DNA from: Phaeobacter piscinae
GTDB lineage: Bacteria; Pseudomonadota; Alphaproteobacteria; Rhodobacterales; Rhodobacteraceae
Assembly (NCBI RefSeq): GCF_002407245.1
Contig: NZ_CP010681.1
Location: 310,001-374,000, forward strand
Reading direction: 5' to 3'
Length of the DNA stretch: 64,000 nt
A program made the translations under genes and the position numbers. Below, one piece after another: positions 34,656 through 43,699 of the stretch. The notes beneath the pieces are model-generated. The model did no database searches and was not told the origin of the DNA. It worked only from the letters and a program-made list of their open reading frames with translations. Position 1 is the first letter of the stretch. Each line of letters begins with the position of its first letter.

Positions 34656-35651
34656 TTAGAAGGACAGAGCCGGGCAGCTGTCGTCCGACATATAGTCATG
34701 CACAGTGATCTCACCGGTTGCGATCTTGGCGGCCGCAGCATCAGTGGCAGCGGTCATCTCTTCGGTGATCAGTGACGCATTGTTGTCGTCAACTGCGAAG
34801 CCAACACCACCGTTCGACAGGCCCATGACAGAGAAACCAGTTTCCAGTTCAGGACCGTCGGAGAAGGCTTCGAACACAGCGTTGTCGACGCGCTTCATCA
34901 TGGAGGTCAGGACCTTGCCCGGGTGCAGGTGGTTCTGGTTGCTGTCCACACCGATCGACAGGATGCCCTCGTCAGCTGCGGTCTGCAGTACGCCAACGCC
35001 GGTGCCGCCTGCTGCTGCATAGACAACGTCAGCGCCCTGGCTGATTTGCGCTTTGGTCAGCTCGGAGCCTTTGACCGGGTCGTTCCAGGCCGCCGGGGTG
35101 GTGCCGGTCATATTGGCGATCACGGTTGCGTCCGGGTTGGCCGCTTTTACGCCCTCGGCGTAGCCACAGGCGAATTTGCGGATCAGCGGGATATCCATGC
35201 CGCCGATGAAACCAACGGTGCCCGATTTGGATGCCTTGGCTGCCAGCATACCCACGAGGTAGGAGCCTTCGTGCTCATTGAAGACCACAGAGCGGACGTT
35301 GGGTGCATCGACAACCATGTCGATGATCACGAATTTGGTGTCCGGATAGTCTGCAGCGACCTGACCGAGTGCATCGGCGAAGGCAAAGCCTGCCATTACG
35401 ATCGGGTTGGCGCCCGCTTCGGCAAAGCGGCGCAGCGCCTGCTCACGCTGAGCTTCGGACTGCAGTTCGATTTCGCGGAAGCTTTCGCCGGTCTCTTCAG
35501 CCCAACGCTGCGCGCCGGTGAAGGCTGCTTCGTTGAAGGACTTGTCGAACTTGCCGCCCAGATCGAAGATCAGCGCCGGTTCTGCCATCGCAGCACCCGC
35601 TGTCAGCGCCACGGCTGCCGCGGCGCTCATCAGGGATTTCATCAGGGTCAT
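34656..35651 (-). CDS. BMP family ABC transporter substrate-binding protein
   Basis: 331 aa from the ATG at 35651 (GGGAG 8 nt upstream). The signal peptide (MKSLMSAAAAVALTAGAAMA, cleaved before EPALIF) lacks a lipobox Cys, so it is a soluble periplasmic protein. Family motifs: LIFDLGGKFDKSFNEAAF, the NPIVMAGFAFADAL strand, GFIGGMDIPLI, VVYAAAGGTGVGVLQTA and SIGVDSNQNHL. BMP/PnrA proteins bind purine nucleosides; this fits, though some members bind other ligands. Confidence 0.93.
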   Translation of the reverse strand: MTLMKSLMSAAAAVALTAGAAMAEPALIFDLGGKFDKSFNEAAFTGAQRWAEETGESFREIELQSEAQREQALRRFAEAGANPIVMAGFAFADALGQVAADYPDTKFVIIDMVVDAPNVRSVVFNEHEGSYLVGMLAAKASKSGTVGFIGGMDIPLIRKFACGYAEGVKAANPDATVIANMTGTTPAAWNDPVKGSELTKAQISQGADVVYAAAGGTGVGVLQTAADEGILSIGVDSNQNHLHPGKVLTSMMKRVDNAVFEAFSDGPELETGFSVMGLSNGGVGFAVDDNNASLITEEMTAATDAAAAKIATGEITVHDYMSDDSCPALSF

Positions 35652-35780
35652 AGGGGTACTCCCAATTTGTTGTTCTTGATGCGGCCAGTTTGACCGCCCC
35701 AACCCATGTGTTTTTAAAAAGGTGCGACAATTTAGGCCGTAGGCTGCGGAAAGGGTCAACCGTTTTTTGACCTTTTGGTG

Positions 35781-36245
35781 TTATTCTACGCTTTCGGCCT
35801 TGCGTAAACTGACCCTCATGAGCACTGCGTCCACTGCTGCTGTGCCTTGGCGGGGGTAGTATCCGACCCGTCGGCCGCTCTCTGCGAATCCAAAAGCCTT
35901 GTACAGGCTGCGGGCCGGTTGGTTGTCTTCTGCGACCTCCAGAAACCCATCGGTTGCACCATGCGCCAAGGCGACCTCCCACCATCTCTCCAGAATCGCC
36001 TGCGCCAGACCTTGCCGTTGATGATCGGGGTGGGTGGCAATCGTCAGCAGTTCCGCTTCTCCCGCAACGACGCGGCCAAGGGCAAAACTACGCGCATCCC
36101 CGACGGCATAGCTGAAGGGGCTGTCCAGCAGGGCCGCAAATTCGCGTGCTGACCAGGGGCGACCCTGCAGAAAGGCAGCCTGATGGGTGCGGGCCATCTC
36201 CTCCGGCGTCGGAGAGCTCGGGTGGTTATGCACGGGTGTTGTCAT
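35781..36245 (-). CDS. rimI: ribosomal-protein-alanine N-acetyltransferase (GNAT)
   Basis: 154 aa from the ATG at 36245; a TTG at 36272 would overlap tsaB. The GNAT acetyl-CoA loop is IATHPDHQRQGLAQAILE near residues 70-87, followed by EVAEDNQPARSLYKAFGFAESGRRVGYY, the RimI pattern. Acetylates the N-terminus of ribosomal protein S18 or other proteins. Follows tsaB closely, a common tsaB-rimI pairing. Confidence 0.88.
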   Translation of the reverse strand: MTTPVHNHPSSPTPEEMARTHQAAFLQGRPWSAREFAALLDSPFSYAVGDARSFALGRVVAGEAELLTIATHPDHQRQGLAQAILERWWEVALAHGATDGFLEVAEDNQPARSLYKAFGFAESGRRVGYYPRQGTAAVDAVLMRVSLRKAESVE

Positions 36246-36261
36246 GGTCAGCAGGCAGATT

Positions 36262-36858
36262 TTAGCCGTCAATCAGTGTTGGCGGTGCGTCTTTGGCGGG
36301 AGCGGCATCAGCCGCTCGCAGATACAGCGGGGCCGGGGCGGATATAGTGTCTTTGTAGCGCTCTGCAGCCCTGCGCGCGATTGTTTCGGCGATGCGCGGT
36401 GGCGTCGCCTCGGCAACCAATTCCAACCTCAGCGCGGTTGCGATGGCTTGCGCTTCGGCAAGCGGCATCAGCCGAGGGTCTTCTCCGGGGGGGTGCGCGT
36501 AGACCTGATCACGTGGCGCAGGTACCGCGGCGAATGTGCCGGGGTGCTCACGCGCCTCAAACCCGCTGACGCCCACGGCGGAGATTTCCAACCCCAGTGC
36601 CAGGCCTCTCGCAGCTGAGACGGCAATGCGAATGCCGGTGAAGTTGCCCGGACCCACGCCAACTCCCAGCGCATCAAGATCCGCCCAAGTCACTCCGCCC
36701 TGATCCAGCACCTCTTCCAGCAGCGGTATCAGACGCTCGGCCTGTCCGCGCGCCATCTCTTCGCACGCTTGGGCAAGGATGACGTCACCCTGTAACAAAG
36801 CGGCCGCGCAATGCGCGGCCGATGTATCAAATCCAAGGACGAGGGCGTCAGACGGCAA
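36262..36858 (-). CDS. tsaB: tRNA threonylcarbamoyladenosine biosynthesis protein TsaB
   Basis: 198 aa, slightly shorter than the E. coli protein. ASKHA fold: LGFDTSAAHCAAALL at the start and GVGVGPGNFTGIRIAVSAARGLALGL near residues 64-89, which is the family hallmark. Partner of TsaD in t6A formation at tRNA position 37. Start overlaps the nfuA stop by 11 bp. Confidence 0.93.
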   Translation of the reverse strand: MPSDALVLGFDTSAAHCAAALLQGDVILAQACEEMARGQAERLIPLLEEVLDQGGVTWADLDALGVGVGPGNFTGIRIAVSAARGLALGLEISAVGVSGFEAREHPGTFAAVPAPRDQVYAHPPGEDPRLMPLAEAQAIATALRLELVAEATPPRIAETIARRAAERYKDTISAPAPLYLRAADAAPAKDAPPTLIDG

Positions 36859-37411
36859 CGGGGCGTACCTCGGTCACTTCCGGGATGTAGTGACGCAGCA
36901 GGTTTTCAATGCCCATTTTCAGGGTCAGCGTTGAAGACGGACAACCGGCACAGGCACCCTGCATGTGCAGATAGACAACGCCGCGATCAAAGCCATGGAA
37001 CGTGATGTCGCCGCCATCCTGTGCCACCGCAGGGCGGACACGGCTGTCGAGCAGCTCTTTGATCTGGTTGACAATTTCGCCATCCTCGCCAGTGTGTTCA
37101 GCATGGCCCGAGGTTTGCTCACCGCCCTCTGAGATGACGGGCTGGCCGGACTGGAAATGCTCCATCACGGCACCCAGGATCGCGGGCTTGATGTGGTCCC
37201 ACTCAACGGTGTCAGCCTTGGTGACCGTGACAAAGTCATTGCCAAAGAACACGCCGGTGACCCCGGAAACGGCAAAGATTCGCTGCGCCAGAGGCGAGCT
37301 GCCTGCGGCATCGGCGGTTGGAAAATCAGCGGTGCCCATCTCCAGAACAGTCTGGCCCGGCAGGAATTTCAGCGTCGCCGGGTTGGGCGTGGATTCGGTC
37401 TGAATGAACAT
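36848..37411 (-). CDS. nfuA: NifU/NfuA-type iron-sulfur carrier protein
   Basis: 187 aa. N-terminal Nfu domain (MFIQTESTPNPATLKFLPG; FFGNDFVTVTK) then a C-terminal NifU domain (LLDSRVRPAVAQDGGDITFHGF) with the CAGCPSS motif whose two Cys bind a bridging [4Fe-4S] cluster. Delivers Fe-S clusters to target enzymes such as aconitase or, here perhaps, SdhB. Upstream gene of the nfuA-tsaB-rimI set. Confidence 0.95.
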   Translation of the reverse strand: MFIQTESTPNPATLKFLPGQTVLEMGTADFPTADAAGSSPLAQRIFAVSGVTGVFFGNDFVTVTKADTVEWDHIKPAILGAVMEHFQSGQPVISEGGEQTSGHAEHTGEDGEIVNQIKELLDSRVRPAVAQDGGDITFHGFDRGVVYLHMQGACAGCPSSTLTLKMGIENLLRHYIPEVTEVRPVAV

Positions 37412-37573
37412 GTCGGGCCTCCTTAAAGCGTGGCAGAGATATGCGCCTCCGACCCGCTTAAGTCAAGATTTGGAACAATTCTAAATTTGAAAGCCCTATC
37501 GGGCCGTGCTGGCGCGTCCGGGTCCAATCTCCTCAGGAGGAGAAGGGCAACCATGCTGGCAGGTCAGAAGCGA

Positions 37574-38029
37574 TCAGGTGATCGCTTCCAGTTTTTCCTT
37601 GGACAGATCGCCGGGCACAATTGTGATCGGCACCGGCAGGCTGCCGGAAGAGCGGCTCAGTTGAGTAACAAGCGGGCCGGGACCTTTGCGATCATCCCCC
37701 GCGCCCAGCACCAGAACACCGATTTCGGTATCGGACTCGATCTGGGCGATGATCTCGGGCACGGCTTCGCCTTCACGGATCACAAGTTTCGGTTCAATCC
37801 CCTGACGATCACGCATCCATTTCGCAAAAACTTCAAAATGCGCATGTATGCGTTCACGGGCTTCCTCCCGCATCACTTCGCCGACGCCGATCCAGTGGTT
37901 GAACTCATCCGGGGGAATCACCGAAAGGATCTCCACTCCGCCGCCGGTTTTGGCAGCGCGCATGGCAGCGAACCGCATCGCGTTCAGGCATTCCCGGCTG
38001 TCATCCAATACGACAAGAAATTTGCGCAT
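37574..38029 (-). CDS. universal stress protein family protein
   Basis: 151 aa, one UspA domain. FLVVLDDSRECLNAMRFAAMRA at the start is the typical first strand and helix. The ATP-binding loop is LGAGDDRKGPGPLVTQLSRSSGSLPVPITIVPG-like at the C-terminus (Gly-x2-Gly, x9, Gly-Ser). Probably nucleotide-binding; stress role by family. Transcribed alone or with the aminotransferase gene upstream (86-bp gap). Confidence 0.9.
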   Translation of the reverse strand: MRKFLVVLDDSRECLNAMRFAAMRAAKTGGGVEILSVIPPDEFNHWIGVGEVMREEARERIHAHFEVFAKWMRDRQGIEPKLVIREGEAVPEIIAQIESDTEIGVLVLGAGDDRKGPGPLVTQLSRSSGSLPVPITIVPGDLSKEKLEAIT

Positions 38030-38115
38030 ATTGATCCTCTGGTTGTTCCGATTGGATCATGGCGCAAGCGATCCCATGGTGCAATAGACGAGCACGCGGC
38101 GTCACGCGGCCGGGA

Positions 38116-38982
38116 TCAACTGCCGTTGCTTGTGGCCCAGTCCCAGTAAAGGTCGCGGGTTCGTTTGGTGATTGGGCCGATCTGATACTGGCGATCATCA
38201 AAGGAGGTGACCGGGGTGACTTTGCTCATATTGCCCGACATGAAAATCTCATCGGCCTGTTCAAAATCCGTGTAGCCCAGGACGCTCTCGTGAACCGTGA
38301 CACCATCGGCGCGCAGGTTTGCGATATGTCGGGCACGTGTGATCCCGGCAAGAAAGGTGCCGTTTGCGATTGGTGTGAAGACCTCTCCGTCACGCACCAT
38401 GAAGATATTTGCCGTCGCGGTTTCAGCGACATTGCCCATCGCATCCAACGCCAAGGCGTTGCTGAAGCCTTTGGCGCGGGCTTCACGCAGCATACGGGCG
38501 TTGTTAGGATAGAGGCAGCCTGCCTTCGCATTCACCACCGCGCTCTCAAGGATGGGCCGCCGAAAGGAGGTGCGGGTCAGTGTGGCGGAGGCGGTCGGGG
38601 GCGCCATCGGGATCTCTTCCAGGCAGAGTGCGAACTGGGTGCTTTCGGGCCCCGGAGCAATCATCGTGGAATCGCCGCCTGTCGCCCAATACATAGGCCG
38701 GATGTAGACGGCCGCGCCGTGTGCAAAGAGAGATAGGCCGTCTTTGGCGATGGCGACCATATCAGCGACACTGACGGTCGGCGCCATCATAAGCGCCTCA
38801 GCGGAGGCATTGGCGCGGGCGCAGTGCAGATCAAGATCGGGGGTGACCCCATCAAACAGACGCGCCCCGTCAAACACCGAGGACCCGAGCCAGGCCGCAT
38901 GGTCTGCAGCCTTCATGATCGCGACATCGCCATCGTGCCAGCTGCCGTTGAAATAGGTGCGAATGGTCTTGCTGATCGCCAT
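38116..38982 (-). CDS. branched-chain amino acid aminotransferase (class IV, PLP-dependent)
   Basis: 288 aa. Fold-type IV features: SSVFDGARLFDGVTPDL near residues 34-50, PLP Lys in VVNAKAGCLYPNN, AETATANIFMVRDGEVFTP and DEIFMSGNMSKVTPV. Transaminates Val/Leu/Ile or their keto acids; a D-amino-acid or aminodeoxychorismate-lyase-like role cannot be excluded. Most genomes have a second, main IlvE, so the exact role is open. Confidence 0.85.
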   Translation of the reverse strand: MAISKTIRTYFNGSWHDGDVAIMKAADHAAWLGSSVFDGARLFDGVTPDLDLHCARANASAEALMMAPTVSVADMVAIAKDGLSLFAHGAAVYIRPMYWATGGDSTMIAPGPESTQFALCLEEIPMAPPTASATLTRTSFRRPILESAVVNAKAGCLYPNNARMLREARAKGFSNALALDAMGNVAETATANIFMVRDGEVFTPIANGTFLAGITRARHIANLRADGVTVHESVLGYTDFEQADEIFMSGNMSKVTPVTSFDDRQYQIGPITKRTRDLYWDWATSNGS

Positions 38983-39108
38983 GCCGGGCCTCGTCCTGTG
39001 GGTGCTGGAGTGGGGTGACCCTAGGGCGCAATGGGTCAGTCGTCCAGACCTTTTCCTGCCATCTGCGCCTGGGCGTATTGCCAGATCTGAGCGATCACTA
39101 CGCTTTGG

Positions 39109-39876
39109 TCAGGCGGGCTCTGGGGCCTCCAGCCCCAACTCTCGCAGAACGCCGCGCATCTCGCTTTGCCACCTGGTGCGCAGGTCCGCATTGCTGCGGT
39201 GGCGCAGGCCGAGCGCACAGAGGGTCTCGAACTTGTCAGAGGCATCAGCGCCAAAGCTGATGGCCACCCGGGGCCACCAATAGTGGATGGATTCCTGCAA
39301 CATGTTGATGTCGCCTTCCTGCACCAATCGCGACAGCCCTTCGTGGGCAAGACGCGCATGATGGGCTTCGACGGGCTGAATCGCGCGGAAGGCTTCAGCC
39401 AATGGTTGGTAGGAAATCATCGACAACTCTGCCAGCTGCACAGCGACCGCGCGGCCCATCAGAAGGTTCATAACCACAGCATCGGCCCACCCTTCCAGCG
39501 GGTAGTTGAATACCGCAAGGCGCCGGTCGTGTTTGGAACGGCTCTGATCCAGCCCGGCCTCGCGATCCAGGCGCGCAGTCCAGGGGTGATGATCCACATA
39601 GCGTTCGGTGTCGGCACCGAAATCGCCCATGACCTGCAAAACACGATCAGCGTTGGCGGTTTTTTCCAGCACTATCCGGGCCGCAGCCATGCGGGATTTG
39701 ATGCCCGGACCTTCGTTGATGATATCAACGAATCCCGCCGCGCCTGCAAGCGCGCTGTCGACGAAGCTGGCCATGATTGTCATCAACTCAGCGCGGTAGC
39801 GCGGCGGCACATTGGATGGATTGCTAAGGACGCCACCGGCCGCCAGATAGCTCTCGATGCTCATCTCATCATTCAT
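39109..39876 (-). CDS. extra PaaA/PaaC-like ferritin-like protein at the end of the paa operon
   Basis: 255 aa, mainly helical. It resembles the phenylacetic acid catabolic PaaA/PaaC family: the YHWWPRVAISFGA-type C-terminal segment and the VEAHHARLAHEG helix echo the PaaA core. Where PaaA has the metal-ligand pair DEAGH, this protein has EKTAN, so the first ExxH site is lost while the second (EAHH) remains. A catalytic diiron centre is therefore unlikely; a structural or regulatory partner like PaaC is more plausible. 62 bp after paaE. Confidence 0.75.
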   Translation of the reverse strand: MNDEMSIESYLAAGGVLSNPSNVPPRYRAELMTIMASFVDSALAGAAGFVDIINEGPGIKSRMAAARIVLEKTANADRVLQVMGDFGADTERYVDHHPWTARLDREAGLDQSRSKHDRRLAVFNYPLEGWADAVVMNLLMGRAVAVQLAELSMISYQPLAEAFRAIQPVEAHHARLAHEGLSRLVQEGDINMLQESIHYWWPRVAISFGADASDKFETLCALGLRHRSNADLRTRWQSEMRGVLRELGLEAPEPA

Positions 39877-39938
39877 GCCATGGTCTCCTTGGGTCTGCTG
39901 ATGGGGGGCTGTCGCTGCCTGCGCCCTAACCTAATGGG

Positions 39939-41012
39939 CTATTGATCGTAGTCCACCACCACTTTGTCACTGAGCGGATAAGCCTGACAGGACAAGACAT
40001 AGCCTTTCTCGACTTCGTAGTCCTCAAGCGCATGGTTGGCGACCATCTCGACCTCGCCCTCCAGTACCTTGCAGCGGCAAGTGGAGCAGACGCCGGCTTT
40101 GCAGGCGTAAGGCGCGTCCATCGCGTTTTCCAGCGCGGCGTCCAGCAGGGTCATGTCCTTACCCATCTCGATGGTCTGGGTGGCGCCGTCCAGTGTGATG
40201 GCGGCCTTGGTCTGGTTCGCGCCTGAGGCGGCATCGCTTGCGGTGACGGTGCGTTTGGCGCGTCCCGGCTGGGCAGAGGCGAATAGCTCGAACTTGATCT
40301 GACTGTCACTAAGGCCGGCGGTACGCAAGGCACTGGCGATGCCCAGCATCATCGGCTCGGGGCCGCAGATGAAGGCGGTGTCGACCGACTTGATGTCGAT
40401 CCAGTGCTCGAACAGCTGCGCGCATTTGTCCTCGGTCACGAGGCCGGTGAAGAGGTCGATCTCCTGCGCGTCAGACTCCAGCACATGGATCACGTTGAGG
40501 CGGCCCATGTACAGGTTCTTGAGGTCCTCCAGCTCTTCGCGGAACATGATCGTGTTCACGCCCTTGTTGGCATAGACCAGCGTAAAGGAGGCGTTGGGTT
40601 CTGCCGCCAGCGTGGTCTTAAGGATCGACAGCACCGGCGTGATGCCGGAACCGCCGGCAAAACCCAGATAGTGCTTCTCCGCACTTGCATCGAGCGGTGT
40701 GAAGAATGTGCCCATCGGCGGCATCGCCTGCAGGGTGTCGCCGGGTTTCAACTCGGTATTGGCCCAGGTTGAGAAGGCGCCGCCGTCAACACGTTTGATG
40801 CCGACTTGCAGGATACCCTCGCCGCGCCCGGCGCAGATCGAATAGCTGCGGCGCAGCTCCTCGCCGTCGAAGTCGCGGCGGAAAGTCAGGTATTGGCCTT
40901 GGGTGAAATCAAACTCCTCAGCCGCACCGCCCGTGGGCTTCAGGGTGACCACTACCGCATCGCGGATGGTTTTACGGACATCGGTGACTTCTAGGTCGTG
41001 AAAGCGCGCCAT
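39939..41012 (-). CDS. paaE: phenylacetyl-CoA epoxidase reductase subunit
   Basis: 357 aa from the ATG at 41012 (GAGGAG upstream). N-terminal ferredoxin-reductase domains with FAD motif RRSYSIC and NADPH-binding GGSGITPVLSILKT, then a C-terminal plant-type [2Fe-2S] domain with Cys in YACKAGVCSTCRCKV and a final Cys in YVLSCQA. Feeds electrons from NADPH to the PaaABC oxygenase. Confidence 0.96.
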   Translation of the reverse strand: MARFHDLEVTDVRKTIRDAVVVTLKPTGGAAEEFDFTQGQYLTFRRDFDGEELRRSYSICAGRGEGILQVGIKRVDGGAFSTWANTELKPGDTLQAMPPMGTFFTPLDASAEKHYLGFAGGSGITPVLSILKTTLAAEPNASFTLVYANKGVNTIMFREELEDLKNLYMGRLNVIHVLESDAQEIDLFTGLVTEDKCAQLFEHWIDIKSVDTAFICGPEPMMLGIASALRTAGLSDSQIKFELFASAQPGRAKRTVTASDAASGANQTKAAITLDGATQTIEMGKDMTLLDAALENAMDAPYACKAGVCSTCRCKVLEGEVEMVANHALEDYEVEKGYVLSCQAYPLSDKVVVDYDQ

Positions 41013-41022
41013 CAGGGTCTCC

Positions 41023-41496
41023 TCAGATGCACTTGAAATAATCAAAAGGTTCAAGGCAGTCCTGGCAGCGCCAGTGAGCCTTGCAGGGTGTCGAGCCGAA
41101 CTGGCTGACCTTGGTGACTTCTGTACTGCCGCAGTGCGGGCATTTTTCGGGCCCGCCTGCGGCTTGGGGCGGGGCGATGCCGTAGGCCTCCAACTTGGCG
41201 CGGCCCTTGTCGGACAGCCAATCGGTGGTCCAGGCAGGGGAGATCTGGGTCTTCAGTCTCAAATCCGCAATGCCGTGGCCGCGCAGGGCTGTTTCGATAT
41301 CCAGGGCAATCACTGCAGTTGCCGGGCAGCCAGAGTAGGTAGGGGTGACTGACACAACCAGAGTTTCCCCATCCCAGGCCACACCACGGATGACGCCCAG
41401 ATCCACCAGTGAAATCACCGGGATTTCCGGGTCAGGCACAGCGTCGAGCCACTCCCAGATCTGGTCAATGCTTGGCTGAGTTGTCACCTGGCTCAT
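41023..41496 (-). CDS. paaD: phenylacetate degradation protein PaaD (Fe-S assembly, DUF59 plus zinc ribbon)
   Basis: 157 aa from the ATG at 41496 (GAGGAT 8 nt upstream). DUF59/MIP18-like domain: DAVPDPEIPVISLVDLGVIR and the TPTYSGCPAT Cys motif. The C-terminal zinc ribbon has CPHCGS and CQDCLEPFDYFKC. Required for epoxidase maturation, probably inserting iron. 10 bp before paaE. Confidence 0.96.
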   Translation of the reverse strand: MSQVTTQPSIDQIWEWLDAVPDPEIPVISLVDLGVIRGVAWDGETLVVSVTPTYSGCPATAVIALDIETALRGHGIADLRLKTQISPAWTTDWLSDKGRAKLEAYGIAPPQAAGGPEKCPHCGSTEVTKVSQFGSTPCKAHWRCQDCLEPFDYFKCI

Positions 41497-41566
41497 GCGG
41501 TCTATCCTCACTGGCTGTTTCGCCGACCCGAGGTCGGGGGCCGCCCCTAGTACTTTGGCCGTGGCC

Positions 41567-42340
41567 TTACCACTTGGCGCCGGGATAGGCGCGCTGTAGC
41601 CATTGCATTTGGGTCAACAGGTGACCCAGATGTTCCGTGTGCATGGCACCGGTACGCCCGCCTTTGTGGGCAAAGCGGCTCTCCGGGATGGTTAGGGTCG
41701 CATCGCTCAGCACGCGGGAGACCAGCGCATCGTATTCCTCACGTAAGGACGCAGGATCGGGGGCGATGTCCGCCGCTGCCATCTCGGCATCCACAGCGTC
41801 CGACTGGAACATCTCGCCCACATACGGCCACAGATAGTCCAGCGCCTCCTGCATCCGACGGTGGCTTTCTTCGGTGCCGTCACCCAAGCCCACCACAGTG
41901 TCGGCGGAGCGTTCCAGGTGATAGGCAACCTCTTTCGAAGCCTTCTCGGCGATGGCTGCAACCCGCTCGTCCGAGGACTTCATCAACCGGCCCAGCTGGA
42001 TCGAATGCCAGGCGTCGAACAGGAACTGGCGCATCAGGGTGCGGCCAAAGTCGCCGTTCGGCACCTCGCACAGCAACACATTGCGGAAATCCCAGGCGTC
42101 GCGCAGGAAAGCCAGATCATCGGCAGATTTGCCGTTTCCCTGTACCTCAGCCGCGAGGCCGAGCCACATCTGGGTCTGGCCGATCATGTCCAGCGCGGTG
42201 TTGGCCAGCGCGATGTCTTCTTCCAGCACCGGCGCATGGCCGCACCATTCGCTGACCCGGTGGCCGAGGATCAGGGTGTTATCGCCCATCCGCAGCAGAA
42301 ACTGAGTGAATGCGTCTTCCTTGTTAGCAGGGGCGGTCAT
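41567..42340 (-). CDS. paaC: phenylacetyl-CoA epoxidase structural subunit
   Basis: 257 aa. Ferritin-like helical protein pairing with PaaA; recognised by LRMGDNTLILGHRVSEWCGHAP at the start and DLAFLRDAWDFRNVLLCEVPNGDFG. It lacks the metal-ligand set, as in other PaaC proteins. Its start overlaps the paaB stop by one base. Confidence 0.95.
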   Translation of the reverse strand: MTAPANKEDAFTQFLLRMGDNTLILGHRVSEWCGHAPVLEEDIALANTALDMIGQTQMWLGLAAEVQGNGKSADDLAFLRDAWDFRNVLLCEVPNGDFGRTLMRQFLFDAWHSIQLGRLMKSSDERVAAIAEKASKEVAYHLERSADTVVGLGDGTEESHRRMQEALDYLWPYVGEMFQSDAVDAEMAAADIAPDPASLREEYDALVSRVLSDATLTIPESRFAHKGGRTGAMHTEHLGHLLTQMQWLQRAYPGAKW

Positions 42341-42624
42341 TACATCGCCCCCACTTCTTCGGGGATGTCGAAGAAGGTCGGGTGGCGGTAGACCTTGGAC
42401 TCCGACGGCTCATAAAGCGGGCCCTTGTCGCTGGGCGAGGAGGCGGCGATATGGTTGGCCTCAACCACCCAGATCGACACGCCCTCATTGCGGCGGGTGT
42501 AGACGTCGCGGGCGTTCTTGATCGCCATTTCGGCGTCCGGCGCATGCAGGGAGCCGACGTGGCGGTGGCTCATACCGTGCTGGCCACGGATGAAGATTTC
42601 CCAGAGGGGCCATTCGTTTTTCAT
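42340..42624 (-). CDS. paaB: phenylacetyl-CoA epoxidase subunit PaaB
   Basis: 94 aa, the typical length. Starts MKNEWPLWEIFIRGQHGMSH and continues LHAPDAEMAIKNARDVYTRR, the PaaB signature. A small subunit that bridges PaaAC heterotetramers. AGGAGG precedes the ATG. Confidence 0.97.
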   Translation of the reverse strand: MKNEWPLWEIFIRGQHGMSHRHVGSLHAPDAEMAIKNARDVYTRRNEGVSIWVVEANHIAASSPSDKGPLYEPSESKVYRHPTFFDIPEEVGAM

Positions 42625-42698
42625 GTTTCAATTCCTCCTGGCTGAAGGGGGCACCTTCGCAGCGTTCAAAAACGGGCGGAGCGCCAAAATGCTTGGGG

Positions 42699-43676
42699 TT
42701 ACTCGGCGGCGTGCCGACGTGCGGCTTTCTTTCTGGCGTGGGCCAAGAGCCCGTCACGCACCCATTTGCCGTCGTCCCAGGCCTTGTTGCGGGCGGCGAG
42801 GCGGTCTGTGTTGCAGGGGCCGTTGCCCTTCAGTACGTCGTAAAACTCTGACCAGTCCGGGTCGGTGTAGTCATAGTGACCGCGTTCCTCATTCCATTTC
42901 AGGTCCGGGTCGGGGACGGTGAGGCCAAGGTATTCGGCCTGCGGCACGGTCTGGTCGACGAACTTCTGGCGCAGCTCGTCATTGGTGTTCATCTTGATCT
43001 TCCAGGCCATCGACTGGGCAGAGTGGACCGAGTCCTTATCGGACGGTCCGAACATCATCAGCGACGGGTACCACAGGCGGTTCAGCGCATCCTGCGCCAT
43101 CTTCTTCTGTGCGGGCGTGCCCTCCGCCATCTTGCGGATCGCGTCATAGCCCTGGCGCTGGTGGAAGCTTTCTTCCTTGCAGACGCGGATCATCGCGCGG
43201 GAATAGGGGCCGAAGGAGGTCCGCTGCAGCGGGACCTGGTTCATGATTGCGGCCCCATCGACCAGCCAGCCCACCGCGCCGATGTCGGCCCAGTTCAGCG
43301 TCGGATAGTTGAAGATCGAGGAATACTTCATGCGGCCGTCCAGCAACATTTCGGTCATCTCGTCACGCGACACGCCCAGCGTTTCCGCCGCGCAGTAGAG
43401 GTACAGGCCATGGCCCGCCTCGTCCTGCACCTTGGCGAGCAGGATCGCCTTGCGCTCCAACGTCGGGGCGCGGGTGATCCAGTTGCCCTCTGGCAGCTGG
43501 CCGACGATTTCGGAATGCGCGTGCTGGCCGATCTGGCGGATCAGCGTCTTGCGGTAGCCTTCGGGCATCCAGTCCTTGGGCTCGATCTTCTCGCCCGCGT
43601 CGATGCGCGCCTGAAAGGCCGCCAGCTGTTCCGGATCGTCCTGGGTCGCTTCGGATTTGACCATCTGAGCATACAT
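42699..43676 (-). CDS. paaA: phenylacetyl-CoA 1,2-epoxidase catalytic subunit
   Basis: 325 aa from the ATG at 43676 (GGGAGG upstream). Diiron ligands are visible in [13 protein letters not shown] and [12 protein letters not shown] (two ExxH motifs). Epoxidises the ring of phenylacetyl-CoA using O2 and PaaE electrons. 23 bp after the pcaF stop. In Phaeobacter the product pathway also supplies the tropodithietic acid precursor; whether this strain makes it is unknown from this window. Confidence 0.97.
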   Translation of the reverse strand: MYAQMVKSEATQDDPEQLAAFQARIDAGEKIEPKDWMPEGYRKTLIRQIGQHAHSEIVGQLPEGNWITRAPTLERKAILLAKVQDEAGHGLYLYCAAETLGVSRDEMTEMLLDGRMKYSSIFNYPTLNWADIGAVGWLVDGAAIMNQVPLQRTSFGPYSRAMIRVCKEESFHQRQGYDAIRKMAEGTPAQKKMAQDALNRLWYPSLMMFGPSDKDSVHSAQSMAWKIKMNTNDELRQKFVDQTVPQAEYLGLTVPDPDLKWNEERGHYDYTDPDWSEFYDVLKGNGPCNTDRLAARNKAWDDGKWVRDGLLAHARKKAARRHAAE

Positions 43677-43699
43677 GTCTGGGACCTCCCTTGGGTTTG

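Noticed and set aside
35751..35776. GGTCAA/TTGACC hairpin after rimI as a terminator
   Set aside because: Only a 6-bp strong core and no T tract on the minus strand; it may be part of the binding-protein promoter. Not called.
37528..37543. Palindrome TCTCCTCAGGAGGAGA downstream of the universal stress gene
   Set aside because: No T tract and a position between co-directional genes; could be chance in purine/pyrimidine-biased sequence.
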